Numbered from the stretch's first letter, positions 12,198 through 23,568 are shown. The stretch: 64,000 nucleotides of DNA from Ciborinia camelliae (GCA_025890175.1 JANPYM010000011.1:1592299-1656298); one strand, 5' to 3'. Notes: a model not told the origin generated them from the sequence alone. Translations and numbers: made by a program.

Positions 12198-13076
12198 CTA
12201 TGTCCCATGAACGTTGCCATTTGTTCTTGAGCCTTCTCCACCACAGCAAAGAGAAGCAAATTTGTCCGACAAACCTGCAGCCACTTCATTTTCAATATCG
12301 GCATTGTTAGTCTCTATCTTGCATTGCGTTTCTTTTTTGTCGTCCACGAACGATTCCACATCATCATCATCGTCTTTATTTTCATCTTCATCTCCATCTT
12401 CGTTTTCATCTTCTGTGTCTTTGAATACGTCAGCCTTGTCCATCAAAAGTATATAAAAACTAGCGGAAGAAGTCTCACAATCGCGAAAGACCTCTTGTTC
12501 AAAGAGCTCGCTCTCCTCGACTTCCTTTTTCTTTGCTTCCTCGCGCTCAATTGCTAACCTGCTCTCTCGGGCCTGCGCAAAGTATTGATTAAACTTCGGA
12601 TCCCACAATCTCGGCCTCATCTTTAGTATAGGATCTACAGCCTTCATCTTCTTCAAAACTCCGTCTTCGAACTCGTATTCAATTTGTCGCGATGCACAAT
12701 CAAAACATGTGTCCCGCTCCATCGCATCTTCGGCGAACATCTTGTTCAACTGTTGAAACCCCTCCCACAACATCTTGTAATCTTCACCCCCTGGAATCTC
12801 GTCCTGAAACCCTCCTCCATACTTGATCATCATAGCTTCGCAGTGTTTACAACAGTCGTCGATAATCTTCTTTTCGTCTGGGAGAAGAAGTTGAGCTTTA
12901 TCACTCTTGGGATCCAAATCCCGAAGGTCTTCCAAAATCTCCATGGCGGATTTGTCTTCAGTGACGAACTCCTTAAATTGGCCATACTTGAAGCCCTCGT
13001 TCCCGAACTCGTGAAATCCATAATAAAGGGTCTCTTTGAGTGCATCGAGCCAGTAGTAAGACTGTTCTGTGGTCAT
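12198..13076 (-). CDS. Hypothetical acidic protein, 292 aa, single exon
   Basis: This is an uninterrupted minus-strand frame starting at an ATG (13076). I do not recognise the family. Residues 1-190 look folded, with regularly spaced aromatic residues and two cysteine pairs (CCKHC near 75 and CFDC near 124). A Lys/Glu-rich helix follows (about 170-195). The last third is strongly acidic, with an uninterrupted Asp/Glu/Asn tract, and it ends in a short segment containing CCGG. There is no signal peptide or membrane span. The long frames on the opposite strand are shadows of its acidic repeat. An orphan lineage-specific gene is the best description; the open frame of 292 codons in this composition is unlikely to be chance. 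Confidence 0.6.
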   Translation of the reverse strand: MTTEQSYYWLDALKETLYYGFHEFGNEGFKYGQFKEFVTEDKSAMEILEDLRDLDPKSDKAQLLLPDEKKIIDDCCKHCEAMMIKYGGGFQDEIPGGEDYKMLWEGFQQLNKMFAEDAMERDTCFDCASRQIEYEFEDGVLKKMKAVDPILKMRPRLWDPKFNQYFAQARESRLAIEREEAKKKEVEESELFEQEVFRDCETSSASFYILLMDKADVFKDTEDENEDGDEDENKDDDDDVESFVDDKKETQCKIETNNADIENEVAAGLSDKFASLCCGGEGSRTNGNVHGT

Positions 13077-14678
13077 GGTGGAAGTAGACAGGGGGAAAGG
13101 CCAATCGAATATGGTGCAATGGATGTGGATAGATAAAATATCTAGGATTCATGGATTAGATGGTGTTCATATATCTATATAAGAAAAGTAATTCATTCGA
13201 ATCTTCTGGTGAAATTGAGATCAAAGTAGCATTTGTGGAATCTGGGGGTCTGTCATGCAGCTTCCCGTGAAACAACCCTGCCTGGCTCACCATTTCTGTT
13301 TGTCCATGGCTGAATCCTTTTTCTTTTCCATTAACTTCGAGAGGAATATTAAATAAGCGCAATAAATCATGAACTCAAGAGAAAGCCACTCGAGATCATT
13401 CTCATTCTTCGAAGTTTCTCGTAGCTTAGTCGGATAGTCATTTACATCCTTTATTTGCACCAGATTTGCTTCATAATCCAACATAGAAGTACAAATTTAG
13501 ATTATGTTTTTAACTTGCTTTACAATTTGTTAAATAAGCGCTAGATATATCATGAGTAGATGACCAGCACCACTGGAGAACTATCTGTCATTCATTTTCG
13601 GTCCAAAGTAGTTCCCATCATTGCTAATAAATGTATCATCAGGCCGATGAAAATTCGAATAACTTCAGCACAGCACTGAAACCTCCCATTACGGATATTG
13701 TGCCTAAATCAAGAAAACCGGAAGGGCAGCGTTAGTAAAAATGCTTTTACATCAGTAGTCAAAGACATCGTAGTATAGAAACACTGCAAACCTGCAGACT
13801 TTACTTATCATGATACTCAAGAAGTGACAATAAGAGTCCTTGTTGAAAAGTTATTTCTGGATTCGAGAATATGAACAAACTCCCAGTTTCAAGTACTTCG
13901 TTGAAGTCAAGACTACATACTTCTGGAGAGTGAAGACTTTTTGTGGGTGTGTTTTATATATCAAAAACATCCCGTAGATTGTTGCTGCAGACTGGAGTTA
14001 ATGGAACCGAATGGAAAGCATAGAGCTGGCTGGAAGGCGATTTTTTTATGACAAGAAAATCTACATTCAAATTTACATTGATCCCAAAGAAATACCCTCG
14101 TGAGGAGAATTGAAAATCTCACCAAGAAATATATTTTGCTCTCCATAAATTCAGGAGAGATTTCTTTGGATACAATATTGCGATTTGAAAGTCAAGGAGA
14201 AAAGACTATTGCATTTCTCATCGGTAAATTACAGCCTTCCCAATATCCCCATGTTGATTATGGCATCATAAACCAAGTTTAAATTATGTCACTCATATCG
14301 TAAATAAACTTGTCAGCCTCATCTCACGACACCTCCTGCATCTCAATGGCGTAATCAGCAACCAGAATGAGGCTTCGCACAATCGAATCTATTGTTGAAA
14401 CCTCTGCCGTGTCACCCCGCGAATCACATCTCGCATATTGATTCCACCAGGCTTATTTTCTGCATATCATATCATCATGCAATGGCTTATGTACCGCGGG
14501 AGTCAGGGGGATTACCTGCTAAATCAAGTCGTGTACCATGTGGTTACACGAGGCTCAGTTTTTCTGGGGGCCATTCCTTCACGCGAGATGCAGCCACGTA
14601 AGTTTGGATCCACGATTAATTGTTGGGATGAACTCTCTTCTTCATAATTTCTTCAATATGAAAGAGAAAGCTTGAGAC
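13077..14678. other. Gene-free stretch, 1.6 kb
   Basis: Only short minus-strand frames exist (13,156-13,484 and 13,961-14,146), and no pair of splice sites joins them in frame. AT-rich. The right end presumably carries the promoter of the CorA-like gene. Confidence 0.4.
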
Positions 14679-16263
14679 ATGCCGCCGCGGAAGCAGCACA
14701 GACGCTTCAGTGCATTTCCCGTGATAGCAGAACGTGGAGAAAGTCCGCCGACTTCGTCGGCTACAAGCCCTCCTGTGAGAGGATTGAAAAGAACGACTTA
14801 TTTGGAGATATGGCCAAAAAATGTAGGCATAATTCTTATACTGTGAAAGTTCACTGACTGGATTTGCAGAATGGTCCTACTGAAGTTATACGTGGTAAAA
14901 TACGGGAAGACCAGATTCTTAGTTGGCTCGAAGAAAGAGGTAACTTGCGTCGATTTATATGTTTTATCAATATTCTGACAATACAATAGATGAATTTGTA
15001 AATGAAAGTAACGAGGCATCGAAAACAGGTGCTTTAAGACTCCTGTATGGTCCGGCTGATCGCAGAACTCGTGGTTCATGGTTTTGACATATAAACTAAT
15101 CAGAAGATCGGTAGATTTACAAACAGAACTCTGGATCACGATAAGAAAGCTGTTGGGATGACCTTCAGTGATGCTACTCTTCAAAAAGTCGTGGCCCACC
15201 TTCAACTGCCCGCGGCATTTACTCAAATGCTAGCACCGGATCAGATTGAGCCTCCACGCTTTTCCCATAACACTTTGTTTGATACCCATGGAAATCATCT
15301 GGGCATGGGTGAGTCCATCTCCTTCCTCGAGTCGCCACTCAATACTCACATACACTTGGGTCATTATCAGCCCTAGCAATTCATTTCCATCGCTGGCGCC
15401 TTGAATCCATCACCCTCGGCATCTCCCACAACCAAACCACCAAAACAACAACCGCCATCCTCCTGGAAAACTCCAAAACTCCAACCCATGAATCATTTAT
15501 TCACTATATCCTCTCTCAATCCACCTATCTAACCCATCCGCTTTTCCTCCCACTAGTCCTCGCCGAACTAATGCTCGACAACCACCGCACCCAACTCGAC
15601 TTGACCACATCAAGACTTCGAAACCTCGAATCCGCCATCGGAGTCCACGATCACGATTTCCAATCGTCCTCTTCCCCATCTTACACCCCACCCGATAAGT
15701 CACCTCTCCCCGATTTCCCCTTTATTTCTCGCTCGCTAAACGGAGAGTCCACGCGTCTAGCTCTTTGTGAAGTCAAGGTGCGATCCAACATTCATCTATT
15801 ACAAACACTCCTCCGAGCTCCCTATTTCACCGCCATCCTCCCGATAAATCGACGACTGATCTGGATGGAACAAGCCAACATTGCACTGCGCGAAAAATGC
15901 GAATTTCTGCTCGGGTGGAACGTGGAATTATCATCCCGCGTCACCGGCCAGCGCAGAATCGTCAAGATCTTGCTAGGAAGTGTACACAACCTACTCATGC
16001 AACGGGAATCCAAGATAACCACTTCAGCAATCCTCGCCCGGAAAGGGGACGCAAATGCGATTAAAAGTATTGCGATTTTACTGCTGGCTTTTTTGCCCGG
16101 TGCATATATTGCGGTGTTGTTTAGTGGGTCGATGTTTAATTGGCAGGCGAAACATGTGGGTGGGGTTTTGAGCGAGTGGTTTTGGTTGTATTGGGCTATT
16201 ACAGGACCACTTACGGTGGGGGTATTGGGGACTTGGATTTTGTGGTCTCGACCTTGGTTGTGA
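14679..16263 (+). CDS. CorA-like Mg2+ transporter domain protein (multi-exon)
   Basis: The C-terminal exon (15371-16263) ends in two transmembrane helices separated by a short loop: IKSIAILLLAFLPGAYIAV leading to a S-M-F-N-W turn, then FWLYWAITGPLTVGVLGTW. This is the arrangement of fungal CorA-like/ZntB-like proteins. The canonical GMN filter motif of true CorA channels is absent, as is usual in this fungal branch, so transport is not assured. A helical domain precedes it. Upstream exons fit as 14679-14822, 14870-14939 and 14990 onward, with introns 14823-14869 and 14940-14989. A later intron 15309-15370 (GTGAGT..CAG) is firm. The junction between about 15045 and 15150 could not be settled: frame demands an intron or a lesion there, and candidates include 15045-15114 and 15074-15149. 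The start at 14679 is the first in-frame ATG. Confidence 0.6.
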
Positions 16264-16532
16264 GGTTTTGGGAGGGCTCGTTCGTTCTTGACTTCACTTG
16301 TTTGATGATGAGAATGAGAAAGTTGAAATCGCAGGATTGTATTAGGATACTTGGGGCATTTTGTTTTTCGTCGGTTGATAGAGTTTCTTCTCTGTACACT
16401 ATTTCTGAAGAGTTCTCATTTCTGGGGATTCCATTATCTGTATCAAAAAAGGGGATTCACATAAATTTCAATGTTACCGAATTTTACTGCTTTATTACGG
16501 AGTATTGGCAGATTAATCGCGTGTATACGGAT
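16264..16532. other. 3' flank of CorA-like gene and hAT target site
   Basis: This is AT-rich sequence without a defensible gene. The frame that runs across it (16,140-16,535) overlaps the CorA-like coding region and stops at the transposon edge. It ends with the left copy of the 8-bp target duplication ATACGGAT (16525-16532). Confidence 0.5.
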
Positions 16533-17010
16533 TAGGCATGGGCACCCGTACCCTACCCGGGGTATTTCACCTCCTCGGGTGGTTTACCCTACCCTGCTGG
16601 ATTTTACGGGGTGGTAATTCGGTAAAACCCGCGGGTACGGGTAAACCCGCGGGTATATATTATGTGATTGTTTAATATAATCGTCCAAAGTTGAAACTAT
16701 TCCTAACTTTATTTTTACTTTTTATTTTTTATTTTCCATTTTCCATTTTTCATTTTTCATTTTTTTAATGCTAATTTTAACTCAAAATCAAATACTAATT
16801 TTAATCTCAATTTTCGTTTCTCTTTCATTCTCCCCCTTTCAATTTTAAACGATTACATTAGACGATTATATGATATACCCGCGGGTATACTCGTACCTTT
16901 GGGCATTTCATTGGGTGGTGATTCTACCCTGTAAGGGGGGAGCAGGGTGGCTACCCGTCCGGTTTTACCCCGGGTTACCCCGGGTGTACCCTACCCTGTG
17001 CCCAACCCTG
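16533..17010. mobile_element. hAT-type non-autonomous element (MITE), 478 bp
   Basis: The element starts TAGGCATGGGCAC and ends, read on the minus strand, CAGGGTTGGGCAC. These are imperfect terminal inverted repeats of the hAT style (CAGGGnTGGGCA). Exact 8-bp direct repeats ATACGGAT flank it at 16525-16532 and 17011-17018, the target duplication length of hAT transposases. Subterminal copies of ACCCGCGGGTA-like text occur on both sides (about 16,625-16,660 and 16,876-16,895), another hAT habit. The middle (16,660-16,870) is AT-rich and codes for nothing, so it must have been moved by a transposase elsewhere in the genome. Confidence 0.85.
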
Positions 17011-17338
17011 ATACGGATCCGATAACTTCCAATACCCGAAAAGACCCAAAACTTCAGAATATTGAGACTTTGAATAAATTCAAGATTCTGATTGAAACCA
17101 CATCGAAGCATGCCTATTTTTTGGACTATAAACTGGGCTATTTGAACCCCTGGGGAGAAATTGAACATGAGAAAACACCGAGGATGGAGCTGCAGAAATA
17201 CGAACTGGTCACGGTTGAAAAGAGTAGTATTTCCAGTCCCCGCCACCTAAGAAGCCTTGAGCTTGCAATGTGTAATGTAAAGTTCCAAAAGAAATAAACC
17301 TCGCAAGGAGACACCAATACTTTTTCTTGTAAGGATAG

Positions 17339-17992
17339 TTATGCATAACCCATGACGCCAAATCGTTGAATATCTCCTGCCTTGGCCATTAATTTCGATC
17401 CTTCAAACAGAGACGGCTGCACCCACCAACCATATTTCGGTCTATGATACTCTTCTCCTTCAGCATACTCATCATATTCATCTTAGACATTGCCGTCGCG
17501 ATCATAACGCACCGTTGTGAGTGGCCTCCGATGAAGTTTTTCAAGCAATCTCCACATCCATCCGTGACAATAAGCCTTCCAATGAAAATAAAACACAGAA
17601 AGAGTTTCCACACAAACAATGGGTAGACCAAACTCATCCCAATATCGAGGCATCATTTCCGGACGAGGGAGCAGTTGTGCATATTCTCCAAACACGATGC
17701 GTCGGGCCTCCTGATTGACGTGGAGAGGCGACAGTAGATGGGTCTTGATTTCCAAAGATAGATCTTCACCTGCGTCTCGGGGAGCATCTGAGTCTGGGAG
17801 AGCTAGTTCGGAGATTCTCACCCAATTGAGGTGGCCGTCCACGATGATGTGATGGCGTGGAGGATAGTCAAAAATGTTATCGGATACAGCGATCCATATT
17901 TTTTGGCGCAGTTCCGGGGGTAATTTAGAAAATGGTGATTTGTTCTGGAGTTGGAGTTGAAGTCTTGTTTGCCTGCGAGTGACTGGAGGCAT
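17339..17992 (-). pseudogene. 2EXR domain protein, interrupted by an in-frame TAA
   Basis: The frame opens at an ATG (17992) and reads a short Arg/Gln-rich leader. Then comes SPFSKLPPELRQKIWIAVS (about residues 19-37), the signature opening of the fungal 2EXR domain, and later a LLSPLHVNQEARRIVFGEY segment (about 87-105) typical of the domain's second half. A TAA at 17483-17485 ends it after 169 residues. The same frame continues directly behind that stop for 47 codons to a second TAA at 17339-17341. This tail is rich in acidic and aromatic residues (DEYDEYAEGEEYHRPKYGWW at its start) and looks like genuine protein. No intron of plausible size removes the stop. I therefore read the gene as carrying a nonsense mutation near its 3' end. 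The shorter 169-aa product could still be made. 2EXR proteins are abundant in filamentous fungi and mostly uncharacterised. Confidence 0.65.
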
Positions 17993-18222
17993 GGTGAAAT
18001 TTGGGATATCGGGAGCGGAAGTGTAAGTAAGTACTTAATCCTGTATTTATGAGAATGCTCTATTCATATGAAATGTTGAAGATTATAGATCACGTGTGAA
18101 ATGAATTGTGCAAGTAGGGTATAGTATATGAGTATGTGGGTTATTTAAAGAACTAAGAATCTTCGATTCTACAATGGTTTATATGCTTGAGGTGATGCTG
18201 CTAGACTGTATTAGACCTAGGA

Positions 18223-18253
18223 CCGTATTATGGTCCAGAGGACCATACTACGG
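18223..18253. repeat. Short inverted repeat, 14-bp arms
   Basis: Arms CCGTATTATGGTCC and CCATACTACGG-containing complement flank a 3-nt AGA spacer with one mismatch. It lies in the gene-free 18.0-18.7 kb interval between the 2EXR gene and the TA-flanked MITE. It could be a hairpin in a transcript or a remnant of a small element; no function can be read from it. Confidence 0.6.
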
Positions 18254-18699
18254 CTCGTACGGCACCTGGCTACATTTAACATAAAACTATTATGAGATTG
18301 ATATCTTATACAGAGCGCCAAGGCATGAGCGCGGACGCTAGTGGCTCATACGGTCCCTTATTTACAGTCACATTAATGTATCGAAAAGAATATTTGGCCC
18401 ATAACATGGGAGTAGTAGGAAGGAGGTTCAGGAAATGCAAATGCTAGGCTCCAGCCTTTGGGAGTCACGGTCCAAGTTCGCGTACTTTCTAGGCCCATCC
18501 AAATTGCAATGGATTGTGCCACACCTGTTCTTTATCATCCGAGGACGTCACGTAGCATCGATTGGAGCCGCATACTGTGGCTCGGTTTTAGCCGCCCTCA
18601 AGGCAACATCTCTTTATCGACATACCATCTGAGCTGCGATACACTTTACTACAATGATTATCCCCTATACCAAAAGTTCGGCGGAAAAGAATCTTTATA

Positions 18700-19574
18700 C
18701 AGTCGGTAACAAGCAAACCTTACTTAAAAATTTTTTGATCCTAAATTTAAATTTTTTTATTATAAAATATGCAGATTTCGAAGCTAATTCCAATGGTATA
18801 AAAATATTTTTAAAATTTTATTAGGAAAAGCTTCAAAAACTCAAAAAACAAAATCTTGAAATCAAAATTATTGTTATGTGATTATTCGATTTCTTATATA
18901 AACTATATTAAATCAACGATGCCATTTATGTATAATCTAATTATACTATTCGATTTATCTAACTTTTCTCTATCATTTCATATTATCTAAGCTTTAAAAA
19001 ATTAAAAACTAAATAATATTATATGATTTTATTTTTCTATTTATTTTAATAACTTTTTTGGTTCAATCATTTCAAACGATAATATTTTATTATATATAAT
19101 ATAAAATAATATAATATAAATTCAAATAATATAATATAAATTCGAATAATATAATATAAGTTCAAACAATAGCCTCAATTTTTCAACTATCGTTACATAA
19201 CGCCCTCAAATTTTCTATATATTAAATATTAAATCAACAACCAATCGAATTATTATTTTTATAACATATTTAAGCTCCCCATATTAATCTACATATTTTG
19301 CTATAAAAAAAATAAAATTTTATTAGTCGTATATCCTGGGATGACCAGTAATACGGTAGGAAGGAAGTACTGGGGTAGAATATAGTATATTGATTTGACT
19401 AAGGAGTATGTATTTGGTGGCAGCCCAGCTGCCCTTATATGCTACTCCCCCATACCCTATACGGTATAGCTTACCACGTGATCCCTGATCATGTGACCTG
19501 AAACCATGTGACCTGATTCCTCAATAAATTTGAAGATAAAAAAAATTTAAGTAAGGTTTGCTTGTTACCAACTG
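18700..19574. mobile_element. TA-flanked Tc1/mariner-type non-autonomous element (MITE), 875 bp
   Basis: Both ends begin CAGTYGGTAACAAGCAAACC and the match continues through TTACTTAAA and an A/T run, giving terminal inverted repeats of roughly 40 bp. The element is bordered by TA on each side (18698-18699 and 19575-19576), as expected for Tc1/mariner/pogo insertion. Bases 18,720-19,320 are extremely AT-rich with no frame. The right quarter (19,320-19,540) is more GC-balanced and holds small hairpins and two copies of CATGTGACCTGA (19490-19501 and 19505-19516). There is no transposase, so it is non-autonomous or decayed. The AT bias could reflect RIP, but that was not measured. Confidence 0.85.
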
Positions 19575-19576
19575 TA

Positions 19577-21570
19577 AGGACTAATACGCCACACAGAAGT
19601 CTCGGGAGATATATAATAAGACATACAAACAAAGGTCAACTTGTAAGTAGCTGTTGAGTATAATATATAACTTATTTCTCGACTTCGGGACAACGTAAAT
19701 AGCCCTTTGGCTCACCCGTGCAACCATCTGCAGTATAAGAATTCGTATCGGCATTGTAACCCCGAATAAATATTTTTAGTAGGGTCTACCAGTATGCTCT
19801 ATGCGTTTTGAAAGAACTCAAAGGAGTTACCAAATTTGCCACGGCCTAAACCAAGAATCTTAAACACAGAACCACAGCGTGGCAATTCCACAAAGCTTTG
19901 GAGAGCGCTATATGGAAGAGCGATGTAAATGCTAGCACGAGCAGAAGCTTCATCTTTGTTAGAAACTCTCGCAGTCAGATAACTGAGAGCAGCACAATGC
20001 GTGTTGAATTCAGCGTTCGATGTATATGGCCTCAATGAATGCACTAACGTCAGGGATAAAAACAGCAAGATCTTTGTTTATCAGATTTCAGTATGGAATG
20101 TCCACTTCACATAGGTATTGAAATATGTTCCGAGCTCATATCAATTCCTACCCAGTCAGAACTATCGACCTGTCTATCATATGAATAGTAACCCGCAAAA
20201 TTGACTTACTCCTCATCAGGTCTAGGATATCATGCCCATGCACATTATAGTCCATCTGAGTAAATCATGGTGCGCGTCCTGCCATATTGCATTGATAACT
20301 AATAGTTTGCTTGATAAATCTGAATGGCTGGTCCAATGAGGCATTGCGATTATTGAAGTAGCCATTTGGTACGGATACCGACGCTGGGATGGTCAATCGC
20401 TTGTATTGACTAATGGGGTTGACCTTATTACCAATTTGGCGCCAGGTCATTGAAGTGGAAGAGCAGCAGAGACGACCACGACATATTATGAATCGACTAG
20501 TTTTACATATACCAGTTGCTCATATGATAGTTTGCATGATCAATGGCAGCAGTTGACGGTCACTTGACGTTATGGATGCTATGAGACAGCCGCCAGGACT
20601 TGGAGCACGTAAAGTCAATATATGAAGTTTCTTCTTGGTATCCCAGAGTGAGAGAATGAGCACTTGCGTGTATTTCTTTTGCCAGATGGATATTATCACA
20701 CATTGGCCCTCCAAGCACATCTAATATTTATGGTTTGAGCAGTACCATGGAGATGATTCGAAGACTTGGCCAATCAATATATAACCTACCCCGACCACCA
20801 GATCCATGAAAATCCTACAAGATAATAATCCGGCCTTTCAATTTGTAAATACCGGATGAGGATTTGGAAATGTATGAATGAGTACCTGCCAAAGATTTGA
20901 CAGATGGTAATCCAAAAGTAGAGTCCGAAAGACCTCCGCAAGTAGATCTACAGATGCCCAACACTGCTATTCCTGAAGAGAAGTTATTGTCATTTGGGAT
21001 ATAATCGTGGCCTAATTCCGCCTGCGAACCACAAAATGAACTTGGGAAATAATATCACATTTTGAACTACCCATCCCTAACGTAATTAAGGGTAAGGCGT
21101 TTTCAAGATCTCAAAATGGAGCAAATAATTCCACCTATGAAATAATTGGTAATTTCATTTCATAACTCAGCTTTCCGAAATCGAAGTTATATTGATTAAT
21201 TTAAAGGTGATACAGATTGATTCCATGCCGGAATTCATTGATTCTATCAAAAGAGTTCGTCGGTTAGGAAATGATGTTTTGGAAACACCGTGACTTCTGC
21301 TTTTCATTGAGACTATGGATGACTACAAGTAGCAAATCAGAACTCTTGAATAGTAGAGGAGCCTACTTTTGATATTGTAATAAATGAGAATATATTGACC
21401 ACTTTCAATGTTCAATTGATTTTAGAAGAGTGAATGATATTGTGGTAGTGTATCATGTGATCTCGCAATCTAAGCACGTAATAGCGAGTCGCATTTCGAC
21501 ACGGTCTGTTCTAATAAGCAAGCTTTCAGTTCCGCTTCGACTTGTCAACATAAACATCAACAAGTCAAAT
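19577..21570. other. Gene-poor stretch with possible decayed minus-strand exons
   Basis: Three minus-strand frames (20,520-20,720, 20,265-20,450 and 19,799-20,068) have protein-like composition and could be pieces of one decayed gene. No set of splice sites joins them and no family is recognised. The last 140 bases are open upstream of the ATG at 21571, but that extension would need a GTG start. Confidence 0.3.
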
Positions 21571-23429
21571 ATGGTCAAAGTTCCAGCTAGTTCGCTTTGC
21601 AAGAGAAAGAATGTCGAAGTCGATGATAACAACTCGGAGGCGTCTCAAAAGAAAATAATCAAGCTTGAAAATTCCAATGAGCTAAACCCAGAACTCGAGA
21701 AATCAGATGCCGACCTTACAAACTCGGATAATGAAGTAAAATCGGAGAATAAAGAAGACTGGGAGAATGAAGCTGACGGCGCGAATGGAGCAGACGATGA
21801 TAATGGAGCAGGCTGGGGGAATGAAGCAGACGATGAAAGTGGAGCAGATGGTGAGAATGGAGCAGACTGGGAGAATGAAGCCAGTGAATCTGATAGCCAA
21901 GATTGTGACCGAATTCAAGAACTTGAGTCGCATATTTCTGATTTGTATGAGTTCATTATCAATGAACGTATACTCCATCGTATGTACGAAAGATATCCAT
22001 ATGCTCGGGATTATGGCTGATATTCAATGCAGGTGCCCCTATCAAAATTCAGGAACTCATCAATTTGGATTTTGCGTCAAGAGACTTCTACGAAAAATCA
22101 ATACGTGCTGGGATTGACGAAGAATCGAACGCCTTCCATAATTCAAATCGCTCGTCCAACTTTTCGAAATTAACAGAGTTCATCAAGGATGTTGAGCAAC
22201 TCTCGCATATGTCTCAAGGACTGCCACTCGCTTTTGGACTTGCATTCTACCTTTGTGGAAGTACCTTTAGGGAGGACTCCAAAATCGTTAATGCTAGCCG
22301 GTATGAGTGTTTCCCCTTCGATTGTCTTGCCTACAATCTCTGTCTACGAATGAAAGACGAAAATCCATATTTTGATCCCAAAGTCTACCTTACGCGCGTA
22401 GATGAACAGAGACAGTGGGTTCGGCCAGACAGCGACGGTTTGGTCCCACATCTATTGCAATGCAGCGACCTGTTAAGAAGCTTGGTCGAAGGGCCATCAT
22501 ATATACAGTTGTCCTATAACAATATGTTGAATAACATCCGTAAGGCCTATGAGGATGGGGTGAACTTTCTGTCGACCAACCCTCCTGGTAACGCTGCATC
22601 CGTTCTCAGCTCACACATGCTCAAACAAATTCCGCACCTCCAGCGATTGACTTATATGGCCGGAGGCAAGAAGATGGCTTTTGATCTGGTTCTCTTCATG
22701 GGTCGACACTCACACTTAAATGACCCAGCGAACTCTCGTGGCCACCAGGTAACCGAAGAGTTTAATAAAGCTGCCGATTCTATGCTTCTCAAAATATCTA
22801 AAGCCATTAGAGAGGAGGACCCAACTTTCAGACCGGTAAATGCCATGGAAATTCTTCTAGAAGAGATTGAGACAATTGAGACCACGGAGTACGGTGGATG
22901 TTTTCCGCAATCATATAAGCTATTTTTGTCTTGGATGCCAGAAGTGGAAAAAGCCCATGTACAACATGACTACGATGACCTCCGCACAAAAATTAGCAAT
23001 GCTCATGCTACTATTAAGCGGAGGCTCGAAGTTTTCGTTAAGGATGAAACTCGTCCCACAACTGACCTGCTGGGCAAAAAAATGTCTGGATTTATCGTTG
23101 ACATTGACAGACTTAGCAAAAAGATGGGAGGGCTAATTCCTGCGATCAATCTAACCATTTTTTTGGGCGAGTGTTCATATACAAATATGGAAGGCCTAGG
23201 TCCACTCTATGGTTGGGAGAGTAAAGACAAATTCCACTGCAAACGAGAATTCGATCCTGTAGGAGATGATTGCTTACGGGCACTGCTTGAAAGAGTAAGG
23301 GATGAAGATATCTCAATGGACGAGGTTAATTATGACCGTATGGAAAGGTCCATTGAATATCTCAAATCATACGGTATCACTACCTACTTTCCATCTTCCT
23401 ATAACCTCCTCTCTCAATTGTGTGGATAG
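21571..23429 (+). CDS. Orphan protein with three ~150-residue repeat units, 601 aa
   Basis: Two exons, 21571-21979 and 22033-23429, are joined over a 53-nt intron (GTATGT donor, GCAG acceptor) with exact frame continuity. Residues 1-50 are Lys/Ser/Asn-rich with a possible nuclear signal (CKRKN). Residues ~65-110 are an acidic low-complexity array of Asn-Gly-Ala-Asp-type units encoded by a minisatellite (about 21,769-21,886). From residue ~140 the protein is helical and repeats itself three times. The anchor segments FIKDVEQLSHMSQGLPLAF (186), MLKQIPHLQRLTYMAGGKKM (about 333) and FIVDIDRLSKKMGGLIPAI (490) are each preceded by an amphipathic helix. Units 2 and 3 both close with a Y-G-x(2,3)-FP-x-SY motif. 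I know no family with this unit. No signal peptide or membrane span. Flanks are transposon-rich, so it may be lineage-specific. Confidence 0.7.
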
Positions 23430-23568
23430 TAGGTATGAAAAACAACTTTGCATATCCTGCAAAGTCTACGGAAACTAGGTCCGTTCTGAGTTCTATGAAG
23501 TATGGGATCTTGGGAGTTGCGGAGATGAATGTGTACTATACTCCACGGAATATTGCGCCAGTCATATA

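Noticed and set aside
12214..13136. Antisense plus-strand frames over the 292-aa gene
   Set aside because: They are shadows of the acidic tract and helical repeats of the minus-strand gene.
13156..13484. Two adjacent minus-strand frames that might be exons of one gene
   Set aside because: Every available splice pair creates a stop at the junction.
16140..16535. 131-codon frame over the end of the CorA-like gene
   Set aside because: It overlaps the conserved C-terminal membrane segment in another frame and ends at the transposon edge.
16947..17297. 116-codon frame
   Set aside because: Its first third is transposon terminal repeat and the rest has no support; a chance frame created by the insertion.
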